In this document: in pieces, positions 17,291 through 25,313 of the stretch | Numbering within the stretch: the stretch's first letter is position 1 | How the letters are laid out: every line of letters begins with the position of its first letter | DNA from: Pseudomonas viridiflava | Lineage (GTDB): Bacteria > Pseudomonadota > Gammaproteobacteria > Pseudomonadales > Pseudomonadaceae | Direction of reading: 5' to 3' | Length of the DNA stretch: 64,000 nt | NCBI RefSeq assembly: GCF_900590885.1 | Contig: NZ_UUON01000050.1 | Span: 124,001-188,000, forward strand | Program-made: the position numbers and the translations under genes | Notes under the pieces: generated by a model | The model's input: only the letters and a program-made list of their open reading frames with translations | Told to the model about the DNA's origin: nothing | Databases searched by the model: none

Positions 17291-17593
17291 ATGAAACTTC
17301 TAAATACCTACGAAGACCGAGATGAAGCCGAAGATGCTGAGCAGAAACTGACTGGAGATCGTCGCTTGGCTAGCGAACGCGACGCTAGCCTGGTCATCTA
17401 CAATCTGTTCGGAATTCCTAGCTGGGGTAATTTTCATCGGCTCGGCATGTATAACCTGAGTGAATTGAAAACCCTGCTTGATCGCCGTTCAACTTGGCTA
17501 CCAGCAGATCGGGCTCGTCATATAGAGATCCTCACAACCCTAAGAACCGTAGCAAAAAACTACCAAATTGAAGTGCCTTTACGGTGGACATAA
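17291..17593 (+). CDS. Unknown 100-residue protein
   Basis: A 100-residue acidic protein (DRDEAEDAEQKL near the start) with a central hydrophobic patch (DASLVIYNLFGIPSWGNF) and a helical C-terminus. No signal peptide, motif or family is recognised. Its composition is intermediate between the GC-rich and AT-rich parts of the island, and it lies alone before the AT-rich restriction-modification block. Confidence 0.5.
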   Translation: MKLLNTYEDRDEAEDAEQKLTGDRRLASERDASLVIYNLFGIPSWGNFHRLGMYNLSELKTLLDRRSTWLPADRARHIEILTTLRTVAKNYQIEVPLRWT

Positions 17594-18200
17594 AAACGAA
17601 ACGGCCTACAATTTTTTTGAGTAATTGTTCGACACAGAAAACAACTCAAGCTCAGCCCATTAATTCCTTCGACTCTACTATGGATCAATACAATATCAGC
17701 CATTCACCAATGGCAAACTTATGAAAATCCGAACGGTTTATAGTAATCATACAGCTTAGCTAAAATTATAAGTAGCCACATGCTAGAACCTAGAAGTTAA
17801 ATGCATAAGCGTTTAAGTGCTCATTCAGGTATCAACAGCCACCCTAATCCAACCTAAACAAACCTTATACCGTGCTAGTAAATTATCAACTTAGGTCTAT
17901 TATCCAAATCAAACTTACAGCTCCGTTTAACTCCAAACTTAAACTAAAAATGTAAGGATGGCAATTTTATTAGTAGTGATGGTCGCCCTTAATACTTAAG
18001 TTTTTATCAGAACGAACCATGGCGGCTCCAGTTAGCTTCAAAGAAACGTGGCAATTCGCTAGCATCGCCGCCTATCCATGTGCTTTTGCTGCAGATGGCG
18101 CACAAAAAAACCAATTCAGTCCACCGGTTGGTAAAACATGATGGAAGGGTCGGCTCTGAGCGAAAAAACATTGGCATTTATGGCGTTTTTATCTTAATGT
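17594..18200. other. AT-rich intergenic stretch before the restriction-modification genes
   Basis: About 600 bp of markedly AT-rich DNA without a credible coding frame. It marks the left border of the AT-rich block that contains the restriction-modification genes and probably holds their promoter and the remains of the junction by which the block was acquired. Confidence 0.5.
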
Positions 18201-18218
18201 TATGTGACATATGTAACA
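18201..18218 (+). promoter_or_regulatory. Tandem 9-bp repeat, candidate operator of the RHH regulator
   Basis: TATGTGACA and TATGTAACA lie head to tail 18 bp before the ribbon-helix-helix gene start; the wider ATGTTA...TAACAT (18197-18219) also forms an inverted repeat. Ribbon-helix-helix proteins bind short tandem or inverted repeats of this size, so autoregulation is likely. Confidence 0.55.
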
Positions 18219-18236
18219 TTTTTTTGGTATCATATC

Positions 18237-18458
18237 ATGAGCATAGGCAATAGTGGTCGAATCGTTATCGAGGTCGATCCAGAGTTAAAAAAGCAGCTTT
18301 ATTCAAGTCTCACCAGAGACGGTATGTCTCTCAAGGAGTGGTTCTTGAAAAATGCGGAGGTCTACTTAATGACAGGTGGACAGTTAGCTTTATCTTTACC
18401 AACTCCCCCTGGTATCCCCAAATTAAGCATTGAAAACAAAATGCCACCTACTGCATGA
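18237..18458 (+). CDS. Ribbon-helix-helix DNA-binding protein, probable controller of the R-M operon
   Basis: A 73-residue protein from ATG 18237; an upstream in-frame ATG at 18204 lies within the candidate promoter. Residues 8-45 fit the Arc/CopG fold: a beta strand GRIVIEVD, then the helices PELKKQLYSSLTRDG and SLKEWFLKNAEVYL. Its stop overlaps the first methyltransferase start (ATGA), so it leads the operon. Restriction-modification systems commonly use a small HTH controller to delay nuclease expression; here a ribbon-helix-helix protein would serve that role. Operator-like repeats directly upstream support autoregulation. Confidence 0.75.
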   Translation: MSIGNSGRIVIEVDPELKKQLYSSLTRDGMSLKEWFLKNAEVYLMTGGQLALSLPTPPGIPKLSIENKMPPTA

Positions 18459-19639
18459 GAGAAATAATGGAAACTGTCTTGGAACAGACACCCCAGATTG
18501 GATGCAGTGCTCATGTTGATCACCAGAATTCTGTAAAGGATCGACTTGAAGCAGTTGACTGGAGTTTTCAACATCGTGCGAAGGCCCCCGCTATAGAATC
18601 TATTCACCCTTATCCTGCAAAGTTTATTGGTGACATTCCACGAGCGATTATCGAAACTCTTCCCCTTCCAAAAAATACAGGCATTCTGGATCCGTTTGCT
18701 GGCTCAGGAACAAGCTTAATTGAAGCTCAGCGGGCTGGTATTTCCTCTGTAGGAATAGATCTAAATCCAATTGCATGCCTGATATCGCGAGTAAAAACTC
18801 AGCCCGTAATCCCCGGGTTCGTCGACATCGTAGAAGAAATAGTAGTTCGCGCAAGAAATATTCAGTCCCTACCAGCATCTGATATCCCGAATGTATCTCA
18901 CTGGTTCAAGCCTGAAGTCCAACTAGCCGTCGGGGCCCTGGCACAACTTATAGCTGAACCTAAATACACTCCATGGCTTGACCAACTTAGATTATCGCTT
19001 TCAAGCATTTTGGTCAAAGTATCTAATCAAGATAGCGACACTCGGTACGCAGCTGTTGAAAACAACATTACGTACAACAATGTTTTTGAATCTTTCAATG
19101 GTGCAGCTACAAAATTAATACGAGCACTAGAAGCACGTACCTGGGACTTAAAAGAATCGACAGTTTTAGAGGCCAATACACTTGAGGTTCAGCCATCTGA
19201 CATAAAAATACCCATTGGATTAGTAGTAACTTCTCCACCTTATCCAAATGCTTATGAATACTGGCTATACCATAAATACCGGATGTGGTGGCTCGGCTTT
19301 GATCCAATAGCGGTAAAAGAAAAAGAGATTGGTGCAAGAGCTCATTTTTTCAAAAAAAATCCTCATACTGCAGATTTTTTTGTTGACCAAATGAGGGGCA
19401 CTTTTAAGCTTATTGATAGTGTGTTAGTAAAAAATGGCTTCATATGCTTTGTAGTGGGAAGATCGAAGATTCATGGAAATGTAATCAACAATGGTGACAT
19501 TGTAGAAAACATATCTAGAGAGTTTGACTTAAGTTTAATTTCGCGTTTCGAACGTGTAATTAAAGCGAGCAGAAAATCCTTTAACTTATCCCATGCAAAT
19601 ATAAAAACAGAAACAGTTCTTATATTTCAAAAAAGTTGA
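18455..19639 (+). CDS. DNA methyltransferase 1 (SPPY type) of a two-methyltransferase R-M system
   Basis: A 394-residue S-adenosylmethionine-dependent DNA methyltransferase: motif I DPFAGSGTS at 79-87 with IDLNP at 101-105, and the catalytic motif IV TSPPY at 259-263. TSPPY in this order is typical of N4-cytosine enzymes, although N6-adenine cannot be ruled out. A PYPAKF segment (residues 52-57) precedes motif I, as in related paired methyltransferases. The start overlaps the controller gene; a second ATG at 18467 has its own GAGAG site. It is followed by a second methyltransferase, as needed when the recognition site is asymmetric. Codon use is AT-rich. Confidence 0.88.
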   Translation: MREIMETVLEQTPQIGCSAHVDHQNSVKDRLEAVDWSFQHRAKAPAIESIHPYPAKFIGDIPRAIIETLPLPKNTGILDPFAGSGTSLIEAQRAGISSVGIDLNPIACLISRVKTQPVIPGFVDIVEEIVVRARNIQSLPASDIPNVSHWFKPEVQLAVGALAQLIAEPKYTPWLDQLRLSLSSILVKVSNQDSDTRYAAVENNITYNNVFESFNGAATKLIRALEARTWDLKESTVLEANTLEVQPSDIKIPIGLVVTSPPYPNAYEYWLYHKYRMWWLGFDPIAVKEKEIGARAHFFKKNPHTADFFVDQMRGTFKLIDSVLVKNGFICFVVGRSKIHGNVINNGDIVENISREFDLSLISRFERVIKASRKSFNLSHANIKTETVLIFQKS

Positions 19640-19647
19640 TTAGAACT

Positions 19648-21150
19648 ATGAAATTAACCTGGCATAATTATAAGTATTATCCTTATGAAAAAGATCTTGC
19701 AGTTCGAGAGATCAATAGTCTCTTGAACCCTAATAATATTAAAACAGAAAGCAAATCTGTTCTAATATCAGCCCCGACCAATCCTGAACAAGCAAGCAGA
19801 CTGGTTTACTTTTCGGAATTTTCTACTGCCGAGAATACTAAGAAGACACAACAAAGTCTTCTCGAGCGTGTTAATGGTAGTGGTGTAAAACGTCAGTCCA
19901 CCAGGTACTCGGCTCACGGATTACATGAATACAAAGGTAAATTTAATCCTCAAGTCGCTAAAGCCCTACTTAATATTTTTTCGGCACAACCGGGTCAGAA
20001 TGCGTTAGATCCGTTTTGTGGAAGCGGAACATCCTTAGTTGAGTGCGCACATCTAGGAATTAACTCTATAGGAACAGATATCAATCCTTTGGCTGTATTT
20101 ATCGCGAATGCGAAATTGCAGTCGTTAGGTGTTCCTGCCGAGCAGATTATTAATGACGCAAACTCATGCTTAGCCAAGGTACACAACTTTGATCTCTCAT
20201 TAAATCTCAATGATGAACGTGGCCAATACTTGCAATTATGGTTTCCCGAAAAGTATTTGCTTGAAATTGAGAAGCTTATTAATGCAATTAGAAACTATGG
20301 AGGTATTAGCACGCAGGTATTGCTTGCTATTGCGTCAAATTTATTACGTGATTATTCATTACAAGAGCCGCAGGATCTACGAATTAGACGTAGAAAGTCC
20401 CCGTTCCCCACTTTGCCATTTTTTAAGGCTTTTGAAGGGGCGGTAAAGGCATTTGCTACTAAGCTTTTTGACTCACAGCAAACCTTAGGAGTTTTTGACA
20501 CTAAAGCTCGAGCGATAAATATTGATAGTAAACAAGCTCTTAACTACCCTGGCCTATTGCCTAATACCTTCGATTTAGCATTAACAAGTCCTCCTTACGC
20601 GACAGCGCTACCGTATATTGATACTCAGCGGTTAAGTCTGGTATGGCTCGGGCTTCTGGCACCGTCAGGAATCGCCTCACTAGAAGCAGAGCTTGTGGGC
20701 AGTCGTGAAATTCGAGGTAAGGGTAAGAAAGAACTATTAGCCGCCTTAGAGGAAAATAGAGCTGAACTTCCCGATAAAGAAGCAGAGCTATGTCTACAGT
20801 TACAGCACGCGTTAACCGAAGATGATGGCTTCAGAAGACAAGCTGTCCCACGTCTTCTATACCGATATTTTTTAGGTATGTCCGATGTTTTTTCTTCAGT
20901 GCGGCGCCTTCTTAAGACGAATGCTCCATTTGGGCTAATTGTTGGAGGCAATCACACAGTATTAGGGGGAACACGGTTCGATATCAATACACCCGAACAT
21001 CTTGCCAACCTTGCTGTGGCCAGGGGATGGCAGCACGTTGAAACCGTACCCTTGCAAACTTATCAGAGATTTGGTTTGCATGCGAATAATGCAACTACCA
21101 CCGAAGCGTTAGTTATCCTAAAAGCAAGATCAGCTAACGCTTCTAATTAA
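19648..21150 (+). CDS. DNA methyltransferase 2 (SPPY type)
   Basis: A 500-residue methyltransferase from ATG 19648 (TTG 19636, overlapping the first gene, is an alternative). It has a HEYKGKFNPQ segment before motif I DPFCGSGTS near residue 121, TDINP near 142, and TSPPY near 308. The layout mirrors the first enzyme, with a longer spacer that would contain the target-recognition region. Two methyltransferases with different recognition halves fit a type IIS-like asymmetric site, each modifying one strand. It converges with the nuclease gene, 8 bp apart. Confidence 0.87.
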   Translation: MKLTWHNYKYYPYEKDLAVREINSLLNPNNIKTESKSVLISAPTNPEQASRLVYFSEFSTAENTKKTQQSLLERVNGSGVKRQSTRYSAHGLHEYKGKFNPQVAKALLNIFSAQPGQNALDPFCGSGTSLVECAHLGINSIGTDINPLAVFIANAKLQSLGVPAEQIINDANSCLAKVHNFDLSLNLNDERGQYLQLWFPEKYLLEIEKLINAIRNYGGISTQVLLAIASNLLRDYSLQEPQDLRIRRRKSPFPTLPFFKAFEGAVKAFATKLFDSQQTLGVFDTKARAINIDSKQALNYPGLLPNTFDLALTSPPYATALPYIDTQRLSLVWLGLLAPSGIASLEAELVGSREIRGKGKKELLAALEENRAELPDKEAELCLQLQHALTEDDGFRRQAVPRLLYRYFLGMSDVFSSVRRLLKTNAPFGLIVGGNHTVLGGTRFDINTPEHLANLAVARGWQHVETVPLQTYQRFGLHANNATTTEALVILKARSANASN

Positions 21151-21158
21151 AACAACCT

Positions 21159-22541
21159 TTAATACCAGTTTGGGGACAGCCCTACCGGCAACCAGCAAGC
21201 GCCGTTCCCAACAACTTGTCCGGCTAACGCCGCAGCATTGTACAGTGCTGAAACTTGCTGGAAAACAGCAGACTGACTATCGACTAAGCTAAGCTTGAAT
21301 GAAGGATTCAATGAAGTTGGCCATTCAAGCAGAGCTAAATCTCCTGCCTTAGGAGTAGTTAATCCCGCATCAGAGACCAAATCACTTAGTATACGAACCC
21401 CTGCCGGTACAAGTAAACGAACGTCAGAATGCCCGGTTTCATGGTCAGTGAAACCATACCCCATAACATTTGTTTCGAGTATTCCTCCATCAATAATATC
21501 GTTGTCGCTCAGATGTCGTAATTTAAGCGAGAACTCGGCACGAGGCCGATTATGCATACCAAAGACACCAAATCGGATCGATGATACTGTTTCGACAGGA
21601 ATGCTGATGTTGGCAGTGCCTATTCTCCCCACGAAATGACGAGCACTATCGCGATTCAATTGGACAATAAGACCTGCTGCCCCACCTGGTAATAATATTC
21701 CAGACAGCGCCGAAATACCGAATGTAGCGCCTGTGGAGTTTTGTTCAAATAAAAAATAGGGTGGAAAACCCTCTCTAGTAGCAGAAGGGAGGACTGCGGC
21801 AGAAGCGCCAACAAGGGTGATAGGTAACGTAGCCGGCTGCATCAATGTGAGGTGACCAGCGGTTGTCGCTAAGGTACGAACTCTAGGAAGCTGAACAAGA
21901 GGGTACAGGCGCGGAAGAACAGATACACCGGCGCCATTAAGATTGGGGGAGCTAATGATCACAGGTGGAACAGGTACTAAGGCGAGAACACCAGATTCAA
22001 CGAGAGCATCAAGCATTGCGAGGCCAGTCACTAAAGTTAGACCTTCTCTCTGCTCATCAAACCAGGAATCTATAGCTGAAGCGATCTCTAATAATAAATT
22101 AGGATCATCCCCTTCATCGGTGTCAAGTGCGATACCGGCCTCAACATGAAGCGCTAATCCCGCCGCAGTGAGATTAGCAGATCCGACAAATGCGGCCTGA
22201 GATCCATCAGCACGCGTAATATGAAACGTTTTGGGATGAAAATAGGCCCCCCTAAAGCATACAACACCAAGTTTTGCAGAGTTACGCGGTAATCCTATTA
22301 TTTCAATTAAACCGCTAACATCGTCCCTCAGAGTAGTCGCGTCATTAGAGCCTATAAGAATCTTAGTTGTCCAATCATTAGCCCTGCATCGTTCCAAGGC
22401 AGGAATGAGAAATCCAGTTCCTTCAAGTGAAAAAAAACCAGTTTGAATGCGAAGTTCATTAACTTCACCTCGCATTTTTTCCTCTAGCCATCTAGCGAGA
22501 GAGTGCTCTGGATTTCGGCCACCCGTATCGAAATATCTCAT
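21159..22541 (-). CDS. PLD-fold nuclease, probable restriction enzyme of the R-M system
   Basis: A 460-residue protein with a single phospholipase-D-type motif: H102-x-K104 (YFHPKTFHI) and G120-S121-A122-N123 (FVGSANLT), preceded by GFFSLEG and a KILIGSND strand. PLD-fold restriction enzymes such as BfiI cut without metal ions and dimerise to form one active site; BfiI too is served by two methyltransferases. The C-terminal 270 residues, without a motif I recognise, would contain the DNA-recognition part. It is convergent with methyltransferase 2 and has its own promoter region, so nuclease and methyltransferases can be timed separately. AT-rich like its partners. Confidence 0.78.
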   Translation of the reverse strand: MRYFDTGGRNPEHSLARWLEEKMRGEVNELRIQTGFFSLEGTGFLIPALERCRANDWTTKILIGSNDATTLRDDVSGLIEIIGLPRNSAKLGVVCFRGAYFHPKTFHITRADGSQAAFVGSANLTAAGLALHVEAGIALDTDEGDDPNLLLEIASAIDSWFDEQREGLTLVTGLAMLDALVESGVLALVPVPPVIISSPNLNGAGVSVLPRLYPLVQLPRVRTLATTAGHLTLMQPATLPITLVGASAAVLPSATREGFPPYFLFEQNSTGATFGISALSGILLPGGAAGLIVQLNRDSARHFVGRIGTANISIPVETVSSIRFGVFGMHNRPRAEFSLKLRHLSDNDIIDGGILETNVMGYGFTDHETGHSDVRLLVPAGVRILSDLVSDAGLTTPKAGDLALLEWPTSLNPSFKLSLVDSQSAVFQQVSALYNAAALAGQVVGNGACWLPVGLSPNWY

Positions 22542-22845
22542 GCCATTCTCACTTATTTAAATAGCTGTAATAGCTAACTTTAATTAAAAATTCGAAAGCC
22601 ATCTAGCAGATTTTAATCCTACTCGTGATTTTTTCTAACGAAAGTCTTAACGTTAAAAAATCCTACTATAATATTTTGCATATTTTTAATTTACACATTT
22701 TATATAGCCACCATGGTTACCTAGCCGGTATCTCACTTTAACCAACGAAGCTCAACTACTGTCTAGGATCAGCCAAACCTCTGTAGCAGATGTTGCCCAA
22801 CAGAAGTTTGGCTATGTTTAATACCTGGAAGCTAGACAAAGCCGG
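22542..22845. other. AT-rich stretch between the nuclease gene and the transposon end
   Basis: About 300 bp with no coding frame. It holds the nuclease promoter and possibly weaker transposase sites: CACTTTAACC at 22734-22743 and TTGCCC at 22793-22798 resemble parts of the terminal repeats. Confidence 0.45.
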
Positions 22846-22886
22846 TTAACTTTGCCCGAAGCGGAAATTAACTTTTCCCACCTACA
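22846..22886 (-). mobile_element. Candidate end of the Tn7-like transposon at the gyrB side
   Basis: TTAACTTTGCCC (22846-22857) and TTAACTTTTCCC (22868-22879) are direct repeats spaced exactly 22 bp, the size of TnsB-binding sites in Tn7-like elements. The block ends with ACA at 22884-22886, so read outward-in it begins TGTAGGTGGGAAAAGTTAA, matching the family rule that ends begin with TGT. The next 5 bp (CCTGA, 22887-22891) would be the target duplication and then comes the gyrB stop codon. Only two repeats are clear, and the partner end is outside the window. Confidence 0.5.
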
Positions 22887-22891
22887 CCTGA

Positions 22892-25309
22892 TCAGAAGTC
22901 CAGGTTGGACACCGCCAAGGCATTGCTCTCGATGAAGTCACGACGAGGCTCGACCGCATCACCCATCAGGGTGTTGAAGATCTGGTCTGCGCCAATGGCG
23001 TCTTCGATGGTCACACGCAGCATGCGACGCTGAGCCGGGTCCATGGTGGTTTCCCACAGCTGATCCGGGTTCATTTCGCCCAGACCTTTGTATCGCTGGA
23101 TGGTGTGACGCTTGGTGCTTTCAGCCATCAGCCAGTCAAGGGCTTCCTTGAATTCCTTGACCTGCTTCTTGCGTTCGCCACGCTGAATATAAGCGCCGTC
23201 GTCCAACAGGGTGCTCAATTGAGCGCCCAGCGTAACCACGGTCTTGTAGTCATTACTGCCGAAGAAGTCGCGGTTGAAGGTGACGTAGTTCGACAGGCCG
23301 TGGGAAATCAGTTCGACTTCCGGCAGCCACACGTTACGTTCACGGTCTTCGCGCAGGCTGGCTTTGTACACCAGGCCAGACTTCTCGGACGTGCGCAGGC
23401 GCACTTCGTATTGAGCCAGCCAATTCTGCATATGGGCGTGATCGCCCAACTGCTCCAGGCTCACCGACGGCAGGTAGATGAAGTGCTCGGTCAGCTCCTG
23501 CGGGTACAGGCGCGACAGACGCTTGAGGGTCTTCATCACCATGCGGAAGTCGTTAACCAGACGCTCCAGCGCCTCACCGGAAATGCCCGGGGCTTCGTCG
23601 TTCAAGTGCAGGCTTGCATCTTCCAGGGCCGACTGCGTCATGTACTCTTCCATGGCGTCGTCGTCTTTGATGTATTGCTCTTGCTTGCCCTTTTTCACTT
23701 TGTACAACGGCGGCTGAGCGATGTAGATGTAGCCACGCTCGATCAGCTCCGGCAACTGACGGAAGAAGAAGGTCAGCAGCAGGGTACGGATGTGCGAACC
23801 GTCGACGTCAGCGTCGGTCATGATGATGATGTTGTGGTAGCGCAACTTGTCGATGTTGTACTCGTCACGGCCGATGCCGCAGCCCAACGCCGTGATCAAG
23901 GTGCCGACTTCCTGGGAGGAAATCATCTTGTCGAAGCGCGCCTTCTCGACGTTGAGGATCTTACCCTTCAACGGCAGGATGGCCTGTGTGCGACGGTTAC
24001 GACCCTGCTTGGCGGAACCGCCAGCAGAGTCACCTTCCACCAGGTACAGTTCGGAGAGGGCAGGGTCCTTCTCCTGGCAGTCAGCCAGTTTGCCCGGCAG
24101 GCCGGCGATATCCAGCGCGCCTTTACGGCGGGTCATCTCACGGGCTTTACGCGCAGCTTCACGGGCACGCGCGGCGTCGATCATCTTGCCGACAACCAGC
24201 TTGGCTTCGTTCGGGTTTTCCAACAGGAAGTCGGAGAAGTACTTGCCCATCTCCTGTTCCACTGCTGTCTTCACTTCGGAAGACACCAGCTTGTCTTTGG
24301 TCTGGGAGCTGAATTTCGGGTCGGGCACTTTCACCGAAATAATCGCGGTCAGGCCTTCGCGCGCGTCGTCACCGGTGGTGGCAACTTTATGCTTTTTGGC
24401 CAGGCCTTCGGCTTCGATGTAGGTGTTCAGGTTACGCGTCAACGCGGAACGGAAGCCCACCAGGTGAGTACCGCCATCGCGTTGTGGAATGTTGTTGGTG
24501 AAGCACAACAGGTTCTCGTTGAAGCTGTCGTTCCACTGCAGGGCGATCTCAACGCCAATGCCGTCTTCACGCTGGATATTGAAGTGGAACACCTGGTTGA
24601 CCGCAGTCTTGTTGGTGTTCAGGTATTCAACGAACGCACGCAAGCCGCCTTCGTACTTGAACAGCTCTTCCTTGCCGCTGCGCTCGTCCTTGAGGACGAT
24701 ACCCACACCGGAGTTGAGGAAGGACAGTTCACGAATCCGCTTGGCGAGGATGTCCCAGCTGAAGTGGATGTTCTTGAAGGTTTCAGCCGAGGGCTTGAAA
24801 TGGATCTGCGTACCAGTGGATTCACTGTCACCCACGATTTTCATCGGCTCTTGTGGAACACCGTGCACGTAGGTCTGTTCCCAGATCTTGCCGCTACGGC
24901 GTACGGTCAGGATCAGCTCTTCAGACAGAGCGTTCACCACCGACACACCTACACCGTGCAAACCGCCGGAAACTTTATAGGAGTTATCGTCGAACTTACC
25001 GCCGGCGTGGAGCACGGTCATGATGACCTCTGCCGCCGAAACGCCTTCTTCTTTGTGCACGTCTACCGGAATGCCGCGACCGTTGTCGCGCACAGTAATC
25101 GACTCATCCGGGTGGATGATGATGCTGATGTCGTCGCAGTGACCGGCCAGAGCTTCGTCGATGGAGTTGTCGACCACCTCGAACACCATGTGGTGCAGAC
25201 CGCTTCCGTCATCAGTGTCGCCAATGTACATACCGGGACGTTTGCGTACGGCATCCAAACCTTTCAGCACTTTAATGCTGGTCGAGTCGTACGTGTTTTC
25301 TTCGCTCAT
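22892..25309 (-). CDS. gyrB: DNA gyrase subunit B
   Basis: An 805-residue GyrB: N-terminal GHKL ATPase (DAVRKRPGMYIGDT, DNGRGIP, GGLHGVGVSVVNAL), transducer domain, and C-terminal Toprim region (EGDSAGGSAKQGR, PLKGKILNVEKA, and the DADVDG metal site). It forms A2B2 gyrase with GyrA and puts negative supercoils into DNA. The start at ATG 25309 with GGGAGTG upstream gives the standard N-terminus; the frame extends further upstream into the recF end. It is the last gene of dnaA-dnaN-recF-gyrB, 4 bp after recF. Its 3' end borders the island and may be the attachment site. Confidence 0.99.
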   Translation of the reverse strand: MSEENTYDSTSIKVLKGLDAVRKRPGMYIGDTDDGSGLHHMVFEVVDNSIDEALAGHCDDISIIIHPDESITVRDNGRGIPVDVHKEEGVSAAEVIMTVLHAGGKFDDNSYKVSGGLHGVGVSVVNALSEELILTVRRSGKIWEQTYVHGVPQEPMKIVGDSESTGTQIHFKPSAETFKNIHFSWDILAKRIRELSFLNSGVGIVLKDERSGKEELFKYEGGLRAFVEYLNTNKTAVNQVFHFNIQREDGIGVEIALQWNDSFNENLLCFTNNIPQRDGGTHLVGFRSALTRNLNTYIEAEGLAKKHKVATTGDDAREGLTAIISVKVPDPKFSSQTKDKLVSSEVKTAVEQEMGKYFSDFLLENPNEAKLVVGKMIDAARAREAARKAREMTRRKGALDIAGLPGKLADCQEKDPALSELYLVEGDSAGGSAKQGRNRRTQAILPLKGKILNVEKARFDKMISSQEVGTLITALGCGIGRDEYNIDKLRYHNIIIMTDADVDGSHIRTLLLTFFFRQLPELIERGYIYIAQPPLYKVKKGKQEQYIKDDDAMEEYMTQSALEDASLHLNDEAPGISGEALERLVNDFRMVMKTLKRLSRLYPQELTEHFIYLPSVSLEQLGDHAHMQNWLAQYEVRLRTSEKSGLVYKASLREDRERNVWLPEVELISHGLSNYVTFNRDFFGSNDYKTVVTLGAQLSTLLDDGAYIQRGERKKQVKEFKEALDWLMAESTKRHTIQRYKGLGEMNPDQLWETTMDPAQRRMLRVTIEDAIGADQIFNTLMGDAVEPRRDFIESNALAVSNLDF

Positions 25310-25313
25310 GCCT

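Larger units (their letters stand above)
1..22886. mobile_element. Tn7-like transposon/defence island next to gyrB, left end outside the window
   Basis: The stretch holds a complete tnsA-tnsB-tnsC-tniQ operon, cargo typical of accessory regions (restriction-modification, protease-ATPase pair, antitoxin, methyltransferase remnant, TOTE primase-helicase), and a candidate transposon end 5 bp from the gyrB stop codon. Genes run on both strands and base composition is patchy, with 17.6-22.8 kb clearly AT-rich, unlike the GC-rich core genes to the right. In Tn7 the right end faces the target gene and tnsA is the first gene in from it. Here tns is oriented the same way but is separated from the gyrB-side end by about 14 kb. 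That could mean cargo inserted between end and tnsA, or two elements side by side. The left end was not found. Confidence 0.7.
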
